This document shows positions 40,574 through 48,740 of a DNA stretch of 63,483 nt, piece after piece; position 1 is the stretch's first letter, and every line of letters begins with the position of its first letter. This DNA is from Streptomyces iconiensis. GTDB taxonomy: Bacteria; Actinomycetota; Actinomycetes; Streptomycetales; Streptomycetaceae. The notes under the pieces are model-generated. The model did no database searches and had not been told where the DNA came from. It saw only the letters and a program-made list of their open reading frames with translations. The DNA is taken from NCBI RefSeq assembly GCF_028657195.3, contig NZ_JANCPR020000057.1, forward strand, positions 1 through 63,483. The letters run 5' to 3'. A program made the translations under genes and the position numbers.

Positions 40574-41776
40574 ATGAGAGTGGTTGACGGCAAGTGGCCC
40601 AGGTGGGGCGCCGATGCCGGTCTGGTTGTCCTGGCGTTTGCGCCGCCGCTGCTGTCGCAGCCGTACGTCGATACGTCGGGGCCCGCGTGGTCGGCGCTCA
40701 TCGGGTACGAGGCGGTGACAGCGGTGATGGTGCTGCTACGCCGGCGGCTGCCGGCGACGGCCTTCGTCCTGGGCTTCGGCGCGCTCGTGGCGGCGCTGGT
40801 GGGAGGCGCGGCCGAGGGAGCCAAGCTGACCCCGATGGCCTTCGTGCCGCTGGCCGTGCTCCTCTACAGCCTGGGCAGCCTCTGCACGAGTTGGGCGCGT
40901 ACCGTCTCGGTGCTGCTCGGCTGCGGCGGCGCGATCTCCCTGCTCGGCCTGTGGGCGAACCGGATGACCGCCGAGGCCAGTGAGTTCCAGGGCCGCCTGG
41001 ACGTCCTCGCGGCGCTGGCACCGATGCTGCTGGCGTGGGCGATGGGCTTCGCTTCCCGTAGCCGGCGTGCGCTGCTCGCCGCCGCCGAGCAGCGGGCGGC
41101 CGAGGCGAGCCGCGCGCAGCGCTTGGAGGCCGCACAGGCCACACAGCGGGAGCGGGCGCGGATCGCGCGCGAGATGCACGACGTGGTCGCGCACTCGCTC
41201 ACCCTGCTCGTCGTGCACGCGGAGACCCTGCGCGCACGCGGCGACGAACTGCCCGACTGGGCCCGTACGCAGATCGACGGCCTGGCGGCTGCTGGCCGGC
41301 AGAGCGGTGGTGAGCTGCGCGATCTGCTGCGGGTGCTCCGCGACCCGGCGGAAGCGGCACCTTTGCAGCCGGTGCCGGGACTCGGTGAGCTGGACGCACT
41401 GCTGGACAGCCACCGCGCCGCGGGAGGAACGGTCGAGGTGCGGAAGGGAACACCGGGGACCGCGCTGGAGTCGCTGCCCGCTCCGGTGCAGACGGCGGGG
41501 TACCGCATCGTGCAGGAAGCACTGTCCAACGCGCGCCGGCACGCGCCCGGGGCGCCGGTACGGCTCCTCGTCGACGGCGCGGCAGGACGACTGCGATGCG
41601 AGGTGGAGAACAGCCGTGGGGCACGGCGCGGCACGGCCGGCGCGGGGATCGGGCTCGGCCTGGTCAGCATGCGCGAGCGGGTGGACGCGCTGGGCGGGCG
41701 GCTCACCGCTGGACCGACAGGTGACGGCGGCTTCCGCGTCGTCGCCACGATGCCGTTGGAGAAGGAACGTGCCTGA
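40574..41776 (+). CDS. NarL-type sensor histidine kinase
   Basis: A 400-residue kinase. Four to five hydrophobic segments fill residues ~10-150. The phosphoacceptor is His in R-I-A-R-E-M-H-D-V-V-A-H-S-L, the DesK/NarL type with a second His four residues later. The ATPase domain carries I-V-Q-E-A-L-S-N-A-R-R-H-A-P and G-I-G-L-G-L-V-S-M-R-E-R. The stop overlaps the regulator start by eight bases. ATG 40574 is chosen; a GTG at 40547 is possible. Confidence 0.9.
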   Translation: MRVVDGKWPRWGADAGLVVLAFAPPLLSQPYVDTSGPAWSALIGYEAVTAVMVLLRRRLPATAFVLGFGALVAALVGGAAEGAKLTPMAFVPLAVLLYSLGSLCTSWARTVSVLLGCGGAISLLGLWANRMTAEASEFQGRLDVLAALAPMLLAWAMGFASRSRRALLAAAEQRAAEASRAQRLEAAQATQRERARIAREMHDVVAHSLTLLVVHAETLRARGDELPDWARTQIDGLAAAGRQSGGELRDLLRVLRDPAEAAPLQPVPGLGELDALLDSHRAAGGTVEVRKGTPGTALESLPAPVQTAGYRIVQEALSNARRHAPGAPVRLLVDGAAGRLRCEVENSRGARRGTAGAGIGLGLVSMRERVDALGGRLTAGPTGDGGFRVVATMPLEKERA

Positions 41777-42434
41777 GCGGATCAGTGTGTTCGTGGCGGA
41801 CGACGAGCCGGTCATCCGCGCGGGACTGAGCGCGATCCTGGACAGCCAGGCCGACCTCACCGTCGCGGGTACGGCGGGTGACGGCGAGGAAGCCGTCGAG
41901 GCGTGCGCGCGGCTGCGGCCGGACGTGGTGCTGCTGGACATCCGCATGCCGCGCAGGAACGGGCTGTGGGCGCTGGCCGAGCTGGGCCGCCGGGGACTGC
42001 TCGGGCCCGGGCGCAGCCAGGTGCTCATGCTGACGACGTTCGACCTGGACGAGTACGTCGACGAGGCGCTGGCGGCCGGAGCGTCCGGATTCCTGCTGAA
42101 GAACAGCGCGTACGAGGAGCTGACCGGCGCCGTGCGCGCCGCGGCGGCCGGGCACAGCGCGCTCAGCCCCGCGGTGACGCGCCGGATCATCGAGGGGCAT
42201 CTGAACGCGAGGCAGCGGCCCGACGACCAGGAGCTGGCCCGGCTGAGCGACCTCACCGAGCGGGAGCTGGACGTGCTGCGGCTGGTCGGGGACGGACTGA
42301 GCAACGCCGAGATCGCCGACCGGCTCGTGGTGAGCCTGCACACGGTCAAGACGCACGTCAGCCGCATGCTCACGAAGACGGGCTGTCAGAGCAGGGCGCA
42401 GGCGGCCGTGCTGGTCAGGAACACGCTGCCCTGA
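41769..42434 (+). CDS. LuxR/NarL-family response regulator
   Basis: A 221-residue partner of the kinase just upstream. Receiver: I-S-V-F-V-A-D-D-E-P-V-I-R-A-G, Asp in V-V-L-L-D-I-R-M-P, Lys in F-L-L-K-N-S. HTH: L-T-E-R-E-L-D-V-L-R-L-V and S-N-A-E-I-A-D-R-L. GTG 41769 is the start, inside the kinase gene, with GAAGGA upstream. The next gene, a secreted serine hydrolase 250 bp downstream, could be a target but nothing in the sequence proves it. Confidence 0.92.
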   Translation: MPERISVFVADDEPVIRAGLSAILDSQADLTVAGTAGDGEEAVEACARLRPDVVLLDIRMPRRNGLWALAELGRRGLLGPGRSQVLMLTTFDLDEYVDEALAAGASGFLLKNSAYEELTGAVRAAAAGHSALSPAVTRRIIEGHLNARQRPDDQELARLSDLTERELDVLRLVGDGLSNAEIADRLVVSLHTVKTHVSRMLTKTGCQSRAQAAVLVRNTLP

Positions 42435-42683
42435 CCGCGTGCGGCGTACGGGGCAGCGTGGCGCCGTGCGGGCGCTGTCCGCGACGGCGTGCCGTGTCGC
42501 TCCTTGGCTCGTATCACTCCTTGGGATGACCGGTGACCTGCGGAAGGCCCGCCATCGAGCGATGTGCCGGTGGCTCGGCGCTGGCTGAATGGTTGCTGTG
42601 CGCAGGGACCCGCGAACCCCCTCACGGGAAGCGTTCCGGGGCGCTCCGCACGAGCCAACTGTCATGCGCCGAAGGGAACTGCC

Positions 42684-43976
42684 ATGTCCGTCTCCACCTC
42701 CTCATCAACTCGCCGCCGGATACTGCGCGGAGCGCTGACGGTGGCCTTGGTGACCGGTATGGCCGGAGGGCTCGCGGCCTGCTCGGACGACTCGGAATCG
42801 GGCTCGGGCTCGGTGAAGACATCGGCAGGCGGCAAGACGGCCGGCAAGCGGCTGGCCGGTCTCGCGCAGAAGGCGGCGGACAAGGGTTCCCTCGGTGTGA
42901 TCGTCCGGGTCGACCGGGGCAAGGGTGCGCCCGTGGAGATCGCACGGCAGGCCGCGTGGACCAAGGAAGATCACCGCCTCGCCGCCGACGACCAGTTCAG
43001 GCTCGGGTCCAACACCAAGACGGTCACCGCGACCCTCGTTCTGCAACAGGTGGCCAAGGGCAAGGTCGGCCTGGACGACCCGGTGGAGAAGTGGCTGCCC
43101 GGCGTGGTCAAGGGCGGCGAGGACATCACCGTGCGGATGCTGCTCAACCACACCAGCGGGCTGGGCGACTTCCTGCTGACCCCGGAGTTCCTGCCCTCCC
43201 TCACGGGCCAGAAGCCGCGCACCTGGCGGCCGAAGGAGCTCCTCGCCATCACTCCTCAGCAGGACCCGCCGGCCGGGCCCGGTGAGAAGCACTCCTACAG
43301 CAACGCCAACTACGCGGCCCTCGGGCTGATCGTGGAGAAGGCCACCGGGAGCAGCCTGGCCGAGCTGATCGAGCAGAAGATCACCAAGCCGCTGGGGATG
43401 AAGGACTCGTTCCTGGCCGAGGACGCCGGCTGGAGCACCGGGAAAGAGCATGTGACCGGCTACGAACCGGACGCGAAGCGGCTCAGGGGCATCCTCTCCG
43501 GGACCGTCGACCTGCCCAAGGGCGTGGGTTTCGTCGGCCCTGAACGTCCCCGGGGCAACGTCGACACCACCGGCATCGACCCGAGTTGGGCGGGCGCGGC
43601 GGGAGGCATGGTCTCCACCGCGCAGGACTGGCAGCGCTTCCTGACCGCGCTCACCTCCGGCAAGCTCCTGCCCAAGGCCCAGCTGAAGCAGATGCGCACC
43701 ACTGTCGCAGCGCCCGAGGAAGGCGGAGGGTACGGGCTGGGCCTGATGAAGGTGAACACGCCCTGCGGCACCGTCTGGGGCCACACCGGCGGCCTGCCCG
43801 GCTACTCCAGCGAGGTCTACACCGACGCGAGCGGCAAGCGCAGTGTCGCGGTCCTGACGAGCACGAACTTCGGCATCAAGGAACCGTCGGCCGCGAAGGC
43901 GAACAAGGCCCTCGTCGACGCGGCGGCCTGCAACATGCTGGGCAAGCCCCGCCCCTCCGCGAGCCCGTCCAAGTGA
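42684..43976 (+). CDS. Lipoprotein serine hydrolase (class C beta-lactamase fold)
   Basis: A 430-residue exported protein of the beta-lactamase/D-Ala-D-Ala-carboxypeptidase family. The signal has R-R-R-I-L-R-G-A-L, a hydrophobic core and the lipobox L-A-A-C, so it is probably lipid-anchored outside; the R-R-R may direct it to Tat. Catalytic motifs: S-x-x-K as S-N-T-K, Y-x-N as Y-S-N, and H-T-G in V-W-G-H-T-G-G-L. GAAGGGA precedes ATG 42684. Mature length fits DD-peptidase or esterase members; no clear beta-lactamase-specific feature is seen. Confidence 0.9.
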   Translation: MSVSTSSSTRRRILRGALTVALVTGMAGGLAACSDDSESGSGSVKTSAGGKTAGKRLAGLAQKAADKGSLGVIVRVDRGKGAPVEIARQAAWTKEDHRLAADDQFRLGSNTKTVTATLVLQQVAKGKVGLDDPVEKWLPGVVKGGEDITVRMLLNHTSGLGDFLLTPEFLPSLTGQKPRTWRPKELLAITPQQDPPAGPGEKHSYSNANYAALGLIVEKATGSSLAELIEQKITKPLGMKDSFLAEDAGWSTGKEHVTGYEPDAKRLRGILSGTVDLPKGVGFVGPERPRGNVDTTGIDPSWAGAAGGMVSTAQDWQRFLTALTSGKLLPKAQLKQMRTTVAAPEEGGGYGLGLMKVNTPCGTVWGHTGGLPGYSSEVYTDASGKRSVAVLTSTNFGIKEPSAAKANKALVDAAACNMLGKPRPSASPSK

Positions 43977-44066
43977 CCACCGCGGACGCCGCGGGCGCGG
44001 GCGAGGGCGGCGGCCCGTCGGCTGGGCGGGGTCACGGTCCTCTCCGGGGCCAGGACTCACTGTCCT

Positions 44067-44082
44067 AGTTGGCTGTACAACT
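44067..44082. promoter_or_regulatory. GntR operator site 1
   Basis: AGTTGGCTGTACAACT, arms AGTTG and CAACT around six bases. The reverse complement of the site at 46701-46716 matches it at 15 of 16 positions. It lies 135 bp before the GntR start. Confidence 0.75.
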
Positions 44083-44217
44083 CGATTCGGGGCGGCGGAG
44101 CCCGGTGACCGTACGGCGCACCCCGCCCGGGCGGGAAGGGCCGCGCCGCGCACGTGCGCGGCGCGGCTAGGCTCGCGGAGGAACGGACGGCGAAGGACGG
44201 CGCACGGGAGAGCGGCA

Positions 44218-45006
44218 GTGGTGGACGGCGCGACTCAAGGCGGCGCGAAGGCGGCCAGGCCGCTGACGCTGTACCGGAAGGTGGCGGCCGACCTGGGGCG
44301 GGAGATCTCCGAGGGTGCCTACGGCTCAGGGGGCAGGCTTCCCGCCGAGGGCGAGCTGGCCGAGCGGTACGGCGTCTCGCGGGGCACCATCCGGCAGGCG
44401 CTCTCCGTGCTGCGCGCCAACGGCCTCGTCACCTCCCGCCGCGGCACCCGCCGGGTCGTGCTGCGCACCGCCCACGTGCAGAGCTTCGGCGAGCTGCTCA
44501 GCTTCACCCGCTGGGCCCGCTCCATGGGAGAGGAACCCGGCGGCCGGATCGTGCGCCTCGACCTGGACCGTGCCGACGGCACCGAGCGCGAGCAGCTCCG
44601 GCTGGACGACGGGGCCCGCGTCTGCCGGATGCTGCGCGTCCGTACGCTCTCGGGGCGGCCCGTGATGGTGGAGCGCACGGTCTACCCCGAGGCCATCGGC
44701 GCACTCGTCGCGGAGCTGGACGCCGACACCGTGTCGTACACCGTGCGGCTCGAAGAACAGGGCGTGCTCTTCGCCGACGCCCAGCACACCCTCGATCTCG
44801 TCCAGGCCGACAAGGACGACGCCGAACTGCTCGGCTGCCGCCCCGGCGAACCGCTGCTGCGGGAGCGGCGGCGCAGCACGGACCCCGCAGGGGCTCCGAT
44901 CGAGTGGTCGGAGGACCGCTATCTGCCAGGCACGGTGGCCTTCACCGTGCACAGTTCCGCCACGTCCGGCTCCCTCGCCCGGCGCCCCGGCACACCGCCG
45001 GCGTAG
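44218..45006 (+). CDS. GntR/HutC-family regulator (PhnF-like)
   Basis: A 262-residue regulator. The winged helix covers residues ~20-85 (P-A-E-G-E-L-A-E-R-Y-G-V-S-R-G-T-I-R-Q-A-L), followed by a UTRA ligand domain to about 245 (L-R-V-R-T-L-S-G-R-P-V-M-V-E-R-T, ...S-E-D-R-Y-L-P-G). HutC-type regulators including PhnF often control phosphonate or amine catabolism. Start GTG 44218 or 44221. It converges on the TmpA-TmpB-like gene, with 27 bases between stops. Both genes carry the same 16-bp palindrome upstream, so it probably represses itself and the oxygenase. Confidence 0.9.
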   Translation: MVDGATQGGAKAARPLTLYRKVAADLGREISEGAYGSGGRLPAEGELAERYGVSRGTIRQALSVLRANGLVTSRRGTRRVVLRTAHVQSFGELLSFTRWARSMGEEPGGRIVRLDLDRADGTEREQLRLDDGARVCRMLRVRTLSGRPVMVERTVYPEAIGALVAELDADTVSYTVRLEEQGVLFADAQHTLDLVQADKDDAELLGCRPGEPLLRERRRSTDPAGAPIEWSEDRYLPGTVAFTVHSSATSGSLARRPGTPPA

Positions 45007-45020
45007 GACTGAGCGCGTGC

Positions 45021-45042
45021 CGGGGCCCTGGCCTCAGCCCCG
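45021..45042. terminator. Possible shared terminator
   Basis: CGGGGC (45021-45026) and GCCCCG (45037-45042) can pair across a ten-base loop between the convergent GntR and dioxygenase stops. The stem is short. Confidence 0.3.
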
Positions 45043-46683
45043 CCGGGTCCGCAGCAGTGCGGCGAGCAGCGGCCGGAAGTGGGCGAAGTCCGGAGTGGCC
45101 GCCGCGGCGTCCTTTGCCCGGTCGTCCCACCGCCGCAGGGCCACGCCGTCCTCGGCGTACGGATTCGCCTCGAACTCCGCGACCTCCTCGGGGGACATCG
45201 GCCCGCCCTGCACCTCAAGGGTGAACACCGATGCCTCGGAGAGCGCGTCGAGGTATGCCGGTTCCACCGCGCACAGATAGCGCTTGGCGGCGACGTGCAG
45301 CCGCACCGGCTCGGTGACCTCGGGCCCGAACCAGGGGGCGAGCCGGTCGGCGCCGGTGTGGCTGTGCCGGTTGTCCTTGCCGTCCATCAGGTCGGTGCCG
45401 TGCAGCGGACCGTGGAAGTGGCCGATGTCGTGCAGCACAGCCGCCGCGACGAGGTGGTCGGGCGCCCCGGCGGCCTCGGCCAGCGCGCCCGCCTGGAGCA
45501 TGTGCTGCGCCATGGTCACCTCTTCGCCGAGATACTCACCGGCCCCTTCCCCGGCGAACAGCGCGGCGAGTTCGTCGAGCGGGCCGTCCTCGGCGGCGGC
45601 CTGCTCACGGCGGAGCACGGCCAGCGTGCTCGCCAGCCCGTCCATGTCCGCGTAGGTGCCCTGGAGATGGCGCGCGCCACTCTCCGAGAAGGCCGTACGG
45701 GCGTGCAGCAGGCGGACGTTGTCGAAGATCAGGCAGTCGCCGGGCGTCAGCCGGAAGTCGAGCTGCAGCCCGGGCCGCAGCAGGATCTCGGCGAAGGTGC
45801 GATAGGCCAGGTAGAAGGCGTCGAGGTCGGCGGCAGGCAGCCGGAGCGTGCCGATGGAACGGTTGTTGAAGCGCACCTCGCGGACCCTGCCGAGCGGGTC
45901 CACATCGATCAGCGGACGGTCGGCCGCCAGCGCCGTACCTGCGTCGTCGAAGCGGAACGGGACGGGTGTGCGCGTCAGCGTGGCGAACGCCGCCTGGTCC
46001 TCGTCCCGCAGCAGCGCGGCGGCCTGGAAGCCGTCCACCAGCCCGGAGTCGCCGCCGGCTGCGGCATTGGTCAGACAGTGCAGGAGCTGGAGGGTCGGTA
46101 CGGGGTCGCGGTACGGGTTGTCGGTGTGCGGGGTGATACGCGCCCCGGTGAACGCCAGGTTGTTCGGGTCGGGTTCCACGCGTACCTCGAACAACTTCCC
46201 GTAGTTGGTCTCCCGCACGAAACCGAACGTGCGGGCCACGTCGAGGACCTGTCCCTCCCGGCGCGGTACGTCCCTCAGCAGCGCGAAGCCGTACCGGAGC
46301 ACGGCGTCCAGCACCCGGGCGCGCGTGGCCGGTTCGCTCTCGTACGCGGCCCATGTGGCCTCGGGCAGCGCACCTGCCAGATCGGCGGCCCGCCACAGCG
46401 TCTTGTCCGCCTCGGTGCGGCCGTCGCCCGTGCCACCGCTCACGCCGGGCTCGTGCTCCGCCAGCCACTCGTGCGCGTAGACGGACCTGTGCCCGTCGGG
46501 GGACCAGATCACCTCGGTCCCGGCCCCGTCCGCCGCCTGGCGCACCTCGCCGACGGCCAGATCCCGGGGCAGATCCACGATCTGGAACAGCTTCTGCCCG
46601 TTGCGCGGGTCGCGGCAGTCGGCGCAGGGGCAGTTGTCACGCAGCCATACGGCAGGAAGACGCTCGGGGGAGGGTGCGGGCAT
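45034..46683 (-). CDS. Fused TmpA-TmpB-like phosphonate oxygenase (2OG-Fe dioxygenase + HD-type diiron oxygenase)
   Basis: A 549-residue two-enzyme protein. Residues 1-90 are a GBBH-like Zn domain (W-L-R-D-N-C-P-C-A-D-C). Residues ~95-350 are a TauD/gamma-butyrobetaine-type dioxygenase with H186-T-D188 and H327 as iron ligands and Arg338 for 2-oxoglutarate. Residues ~375-545 are a PhnZ/TmpB-like HD domain: Y384-L-G-E387, H394, H418-D419, N-R-H-S-H at 438-442, H463 and Asp near 520. In the known pathway TmpA hydroxylates 2-trimethylaminoethylphosphonate and TmpB cleaves the product to glycine betaine and phosphate; PhnY*/PhnZ do the same for 2-aminoethylphosphonate. AAGGAG lies ten bases before ATG 46683, and the operator abuts it. 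Exact substrate is inference. Confidence 0.85.
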   Translation of the reverse strand: MPAPSPERLPAVWLRDNCPCADCRDPRNGQKLFQIVDLPRDLAVGEVRQAADGAGTEVIWSPDGHRSVYAHEWLAEHEPGVSGGTGDGRTEADKTLWRAADLAGALPEATWAAYESEPATRARVLDAVLRYGFALLRDVPRREGQVLDVARTFGFVRETNYGKLFEVRVEPDPNNLAFTGARITPHTDNPYRDPVPTLQLLHCLTNAAAGGDSGLVDGFQAAALLRDEDQAAFATLTRTPVPFRFDDAGTALAADRPLIDVDPLGRVREVRFNNRSIGTLRLPAADLDAFYLAYRTFAEILLRPGLQLDFRLTPGDCLIFDNVRLLHARTAFSESGARHLQGTYADMDGLASTLAVLRREQAAAEDGPLDELAALFAGEGAGEYLGEEVTMAQHMLQAGALAEAAGAPDHLVAAAVLHDIGHFHGPLHGTDLMDGKDNRHSHTGADRLAPWFGPEVTEPVRLHVAAKRYLCAVEPAYLDALSEASVFTLEVQGGPMSPEEVAEFEANPYAEDGVALRRWDDRAKDAAAATPDFAHFRPLLAALLRTRRG

Positions 46684-46700
46684 CGCGACGATTCTCCTTA

Positions 46701-46716
46701 AGTTGTATAGCCAACT
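46701..46716. promoter_or_regulatory. GntR operator site 2
   Basis: AGTTGTATAGCCAACT; its reverse complement AGTTGGCTATACAACT differs from the site before gntR in one base. It directly precedes the ribosome-binding site (AAGGAG, 46694-46699 region) of the oxygenase gene, so binding there would block transcription. The core resembles the HutC-type GT-N-TA-N-AC pattern. Confidence 0.75.
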
Positions 46717-46890
46717 TTCGTCTGTCGGGGTCGAACGTTACAGGCAGAAGTGAAGGTGAACCATGCCGGGGATGTCGCTCGCGCGAACACTGGCGCGAAC
46801 ACAGGGGAAGCAGGGTGCGCTTGCCACCAGGGCCCCGCTTCCGTGCTTCCGTCGCGCGCCGCACCGGTTCGAGCGGTCGGCGCAGCGCGC

Positions 46891-46925
46891 GGCGCCCCCT
46901 GCCTCGGCTTGAGGCAGGGGGCGCC
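46891..46925 (-). terminator. Strong terminator hairpin
   Basis: A perfect 15-pair stem: GGCGCCCCCTGCCTC (46891-46905) with GAGGCAGGGGGCGCC (46911-46925) and loop GGCTT. It lies about 40 bp beyond the stop of the minus-strand oxidoreductase gene and also shields the oxygenase promoter. Confidence 0.85.
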
Positions 46926-46963
46926 GGAGGACTCGGAGGTACGGGGCCTGGAGCAGCCGGAGG

Positions 46964-47890
46964 TTACGGGGACCCGGGTGCTTCCGGGGACTCCTGGATC
47001 TGCTGGTCCTCCGTGGGGAGCTGGGCCTCGGCCTCGTGGAGGAGGTCGGTGACCGTGGCCGCGAAGTGGGCGTCGCAGGGGTGCGGGACACCGCTGCGTA
47101 CCGCGGCGAGCAGCGCGTCGATGGCCACGCCGAACGCCTCCTCTGGCGGCTCCTCGCGGTCGGGGAGCTGGGCGGCGCCCGCGGGCCCCCTGACCTCCGC
47201 GGTGACACCGGCGGCTGCGGGCGGCACGGAGTGGCTGAGTACGCAGGTGCTGGAGCCGCCGGACTCGTGCCGCAGTACGAGATGCACGGTGTCACCGCTG
47301 CCGCCAGGTACGGCCGTGATCTCCGTCGCGGTGCCGAGCAGCGGCAGGAGTACGGACAGCGCGTGCGGCCCCACGTCCCACAGTGCGCCCTTCTCGCGGC
47401 GCCAGGGTGAAGCGGTGTAGGGGGAGTCGCCGCCGCCGAAGACGGGAGAGAGCCAGTCGGCGCGGCCGAGCCGCCAACCGCCTTTCTGCGCTTGGGAGTT
47501 CATCCAGTTGGCGGTCGTCCCGCTGAAGTGCAGCGTGAAGAAGACGACGGTGGCGACCCCGGCGCGGTCGGCGGCATGGGTGACAGCGCGTGCGGCCTCG
47601 GGTGTGGTGGCGAGAGGTTTGTCGAGCAGCAGATGGCAGCCCGCTTCGGCGGCCCGTACGGCGAGTGGGGCCTGCACGTCGGGAGGCAGCGCGATGGCCA
47701 CGGCGTCACATGCGGCGAACAGCGCGTCGACGCCGGAGTACGCCTCCGTACCCAGCCGTTCCGCCTGCGCCGACGCGGCCTCGGCCCGCCGTCCCCATAC
47801 GCCCACCAGCTCGACGTCGGGGTGCGCGACGAGCGCGGGTCCGTGTGTGCGGTCCGCCCAGGGACCTGTGCCGAGAAGTCCGAATCTCAT
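46964..47890 (-). CDS. Gfo/Idh/MocA-family oxidoreductase
   Basis: A 308-residue NAD(P)-dependent dehydrogenase. The Rossmann start is M-R-F-G-L-L-G-T-G-P-W-A, and the family's E/D-K-P motif appears as L-L-L-D-K-P-L-A. The C-terminal beta-sheet domain follows with G-A-L-W-D-V-G-P-H-A-L. I chose ATG 47890 because it starts at the first strand; the longer frame to 47953 is not supported. There is no good ribosome-binding site, so it may be leaderless. It is divergent from the CHAT/Hsp70 gene train. Substrate, probably a sugar or inositol derivative, cannot be told. Confidence 0.87.
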   Translation of the reverse strand: MRFGLLGTGPWADRTHGPALVAHPDVELVGVWGRRAEAASAQAERLGTEAYSGVDALFAACDAVAIALPPDVQAPLAVRAAEAGCHLLLDKPLATTPEAARAVTHAADRAGVATVVFFTLHFSGTTANWMNSQAQKGGWRLGRADWLSPVFGGGDSPYTASPWRREKGALWDVGPHALSVLLPLLGTATEITAVPGGSGDTVHLVLRHESGGSSTCVLSHSVPPAAAGVTAEVRGPAGAAQLPDREEPPEEAFGVAIDALLAAVRSGVPHPCDAHFAATVTDLLHEAEAQLPTEDQQIQESPEAPGSP

Positions 47891-48109
47891 GACGGCAGCG
47901 TAGGAGGCGAACGGTCCGGGGCAGCGCCGCAGGCATATCCCGCTTCCACCCAATCGGGTAATAGCCCTCCAACGCTGAACCGGATGGTCATAGTCTGCGT
48001 GCTATCCCATGCGGGGCCCCACTGTCCGGGTGTGTGTGCCTGTGACCGAGGACCCGTGCGGCCCAAGTTCCTTGAACAGCAAGCGGGTTGTGAGGAAAGG
48101 CGGGAGCCG
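47891..48109 (+). promoter_or_regulatory. Upstream region of the CHAT/Hsp70 gene train
   Basis: Divergent region that should carry the promoter of the plus-strand train. CATAGTCT near 47990 could be a -10 box with no clear -35. I see no HspR (HAIR) or HrcA (CIRCE) inverted repeat, so the Hsp70 genes here do not look tied to the heat-shock regulators. Confidence 0.35.
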
Positions 48110-48700
48110 ATGACGGAAGCGCTGACGCCGCGGCGTCACCACGCGCCCCCACGTGCGGAGCTGCTTCTCGGCCGTGAGGCCGATGACGACGTCACACGTG
48201 CGCTCGTCGAACACTTCACAGCGGCCGGGCACGCCGTGACCACGCGCCGCGTGCTGGACCACCGCGGCGCCGATTCGCTGACCTGGATCGTGCTGGCCGC
48301 ACTGCCCCTCCAGGCGTTCCTGAGCGGCCTGGGCAGCGAGGCGGCAGGTGACACCTACCGGGGCCTGAAGAGGCTGGTCGGCAGGCTCGGCCCGACGAGC
48401 CGCCCGGACGGGCCGGACGGGCCGGACGGGCCTGACGGGCCGGGCGGGACGGGTGAGCCGGACGGGGAGGACGGCGGGGAGGACGGACTCGCGGGGCGTA
48501 CCGCGGGACGTGCCGCACCGGTGCCGCTCGTGCTCCAGGACCCGCGTACGGGGCTGGTCGTTGTGCTGGAGGCCGACCTTCCTGAGGAGGCGTACGAGCG
48601 GCTGACGCGGCTGGACCTGTCCGCGTTCCGGCTGGGGCCGCTGCACTACGACAGGGCGTCGGGACGCTGGCGCTCCGAGCTGGACGAAGCCGCGCGCTAG
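48110..48700 (+). CDS. Conserved-looking small protein heading the CHAT/Hsp70 train
   Basis: A 196-residue protein that I do not recognise. The first ~30 residues are polar. A hydrophobic stretch I-V-L-A-A-L-P-L-Q-A-F-L-S-G-L lies around residue 65, then Y-R-G-L-K-R-L-V. A collagen-like (Pro-Asp-Gly)4 linker, coded by 9-bp repeats near 48407-48445, joins to a C-terminal part starting V-P-L-V-L-Q-D-P-R-T-G. The layout resembles small Streptomyces proteins found next to STAND/effector systems, but I cannot name a domain. GGGAG is upstream of ATG 48110. The TPR gene starts 40 bp after it, so it is probably co-transcribed. Confidence 0.7.
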   Translation: MTEALTPRRHHAPPRAELLLGREADDDVTRALVEHFTAAGHAVTTRRVLDHRGADSLTWIVLAALPLQAFLSGLGSEAAGDTYRGLKRLVGRLGPTSRPDGPDGPDGPDGPGGTGEPDGEDGGEDGLAGRTAGRAAPVPLVLQDPRTGLVVVLEADLPEEAYERLTRLDLSAFRLGPLHYDRASGRWRSELDEAAR

Positions 48701-48740
48701 CGGCGACAGCGGGCCGACGGGGGACGGGGAGGGCTCACGG

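Noticed and set aside
48064..48080. CAAG-TTC-CTTG near the CHAT train as an HspR (HAIR) element
   Set aside because: HAIR needs CTTGAGT-N7-ACTCAAG; arms here are only four bases with the wrong spacer.
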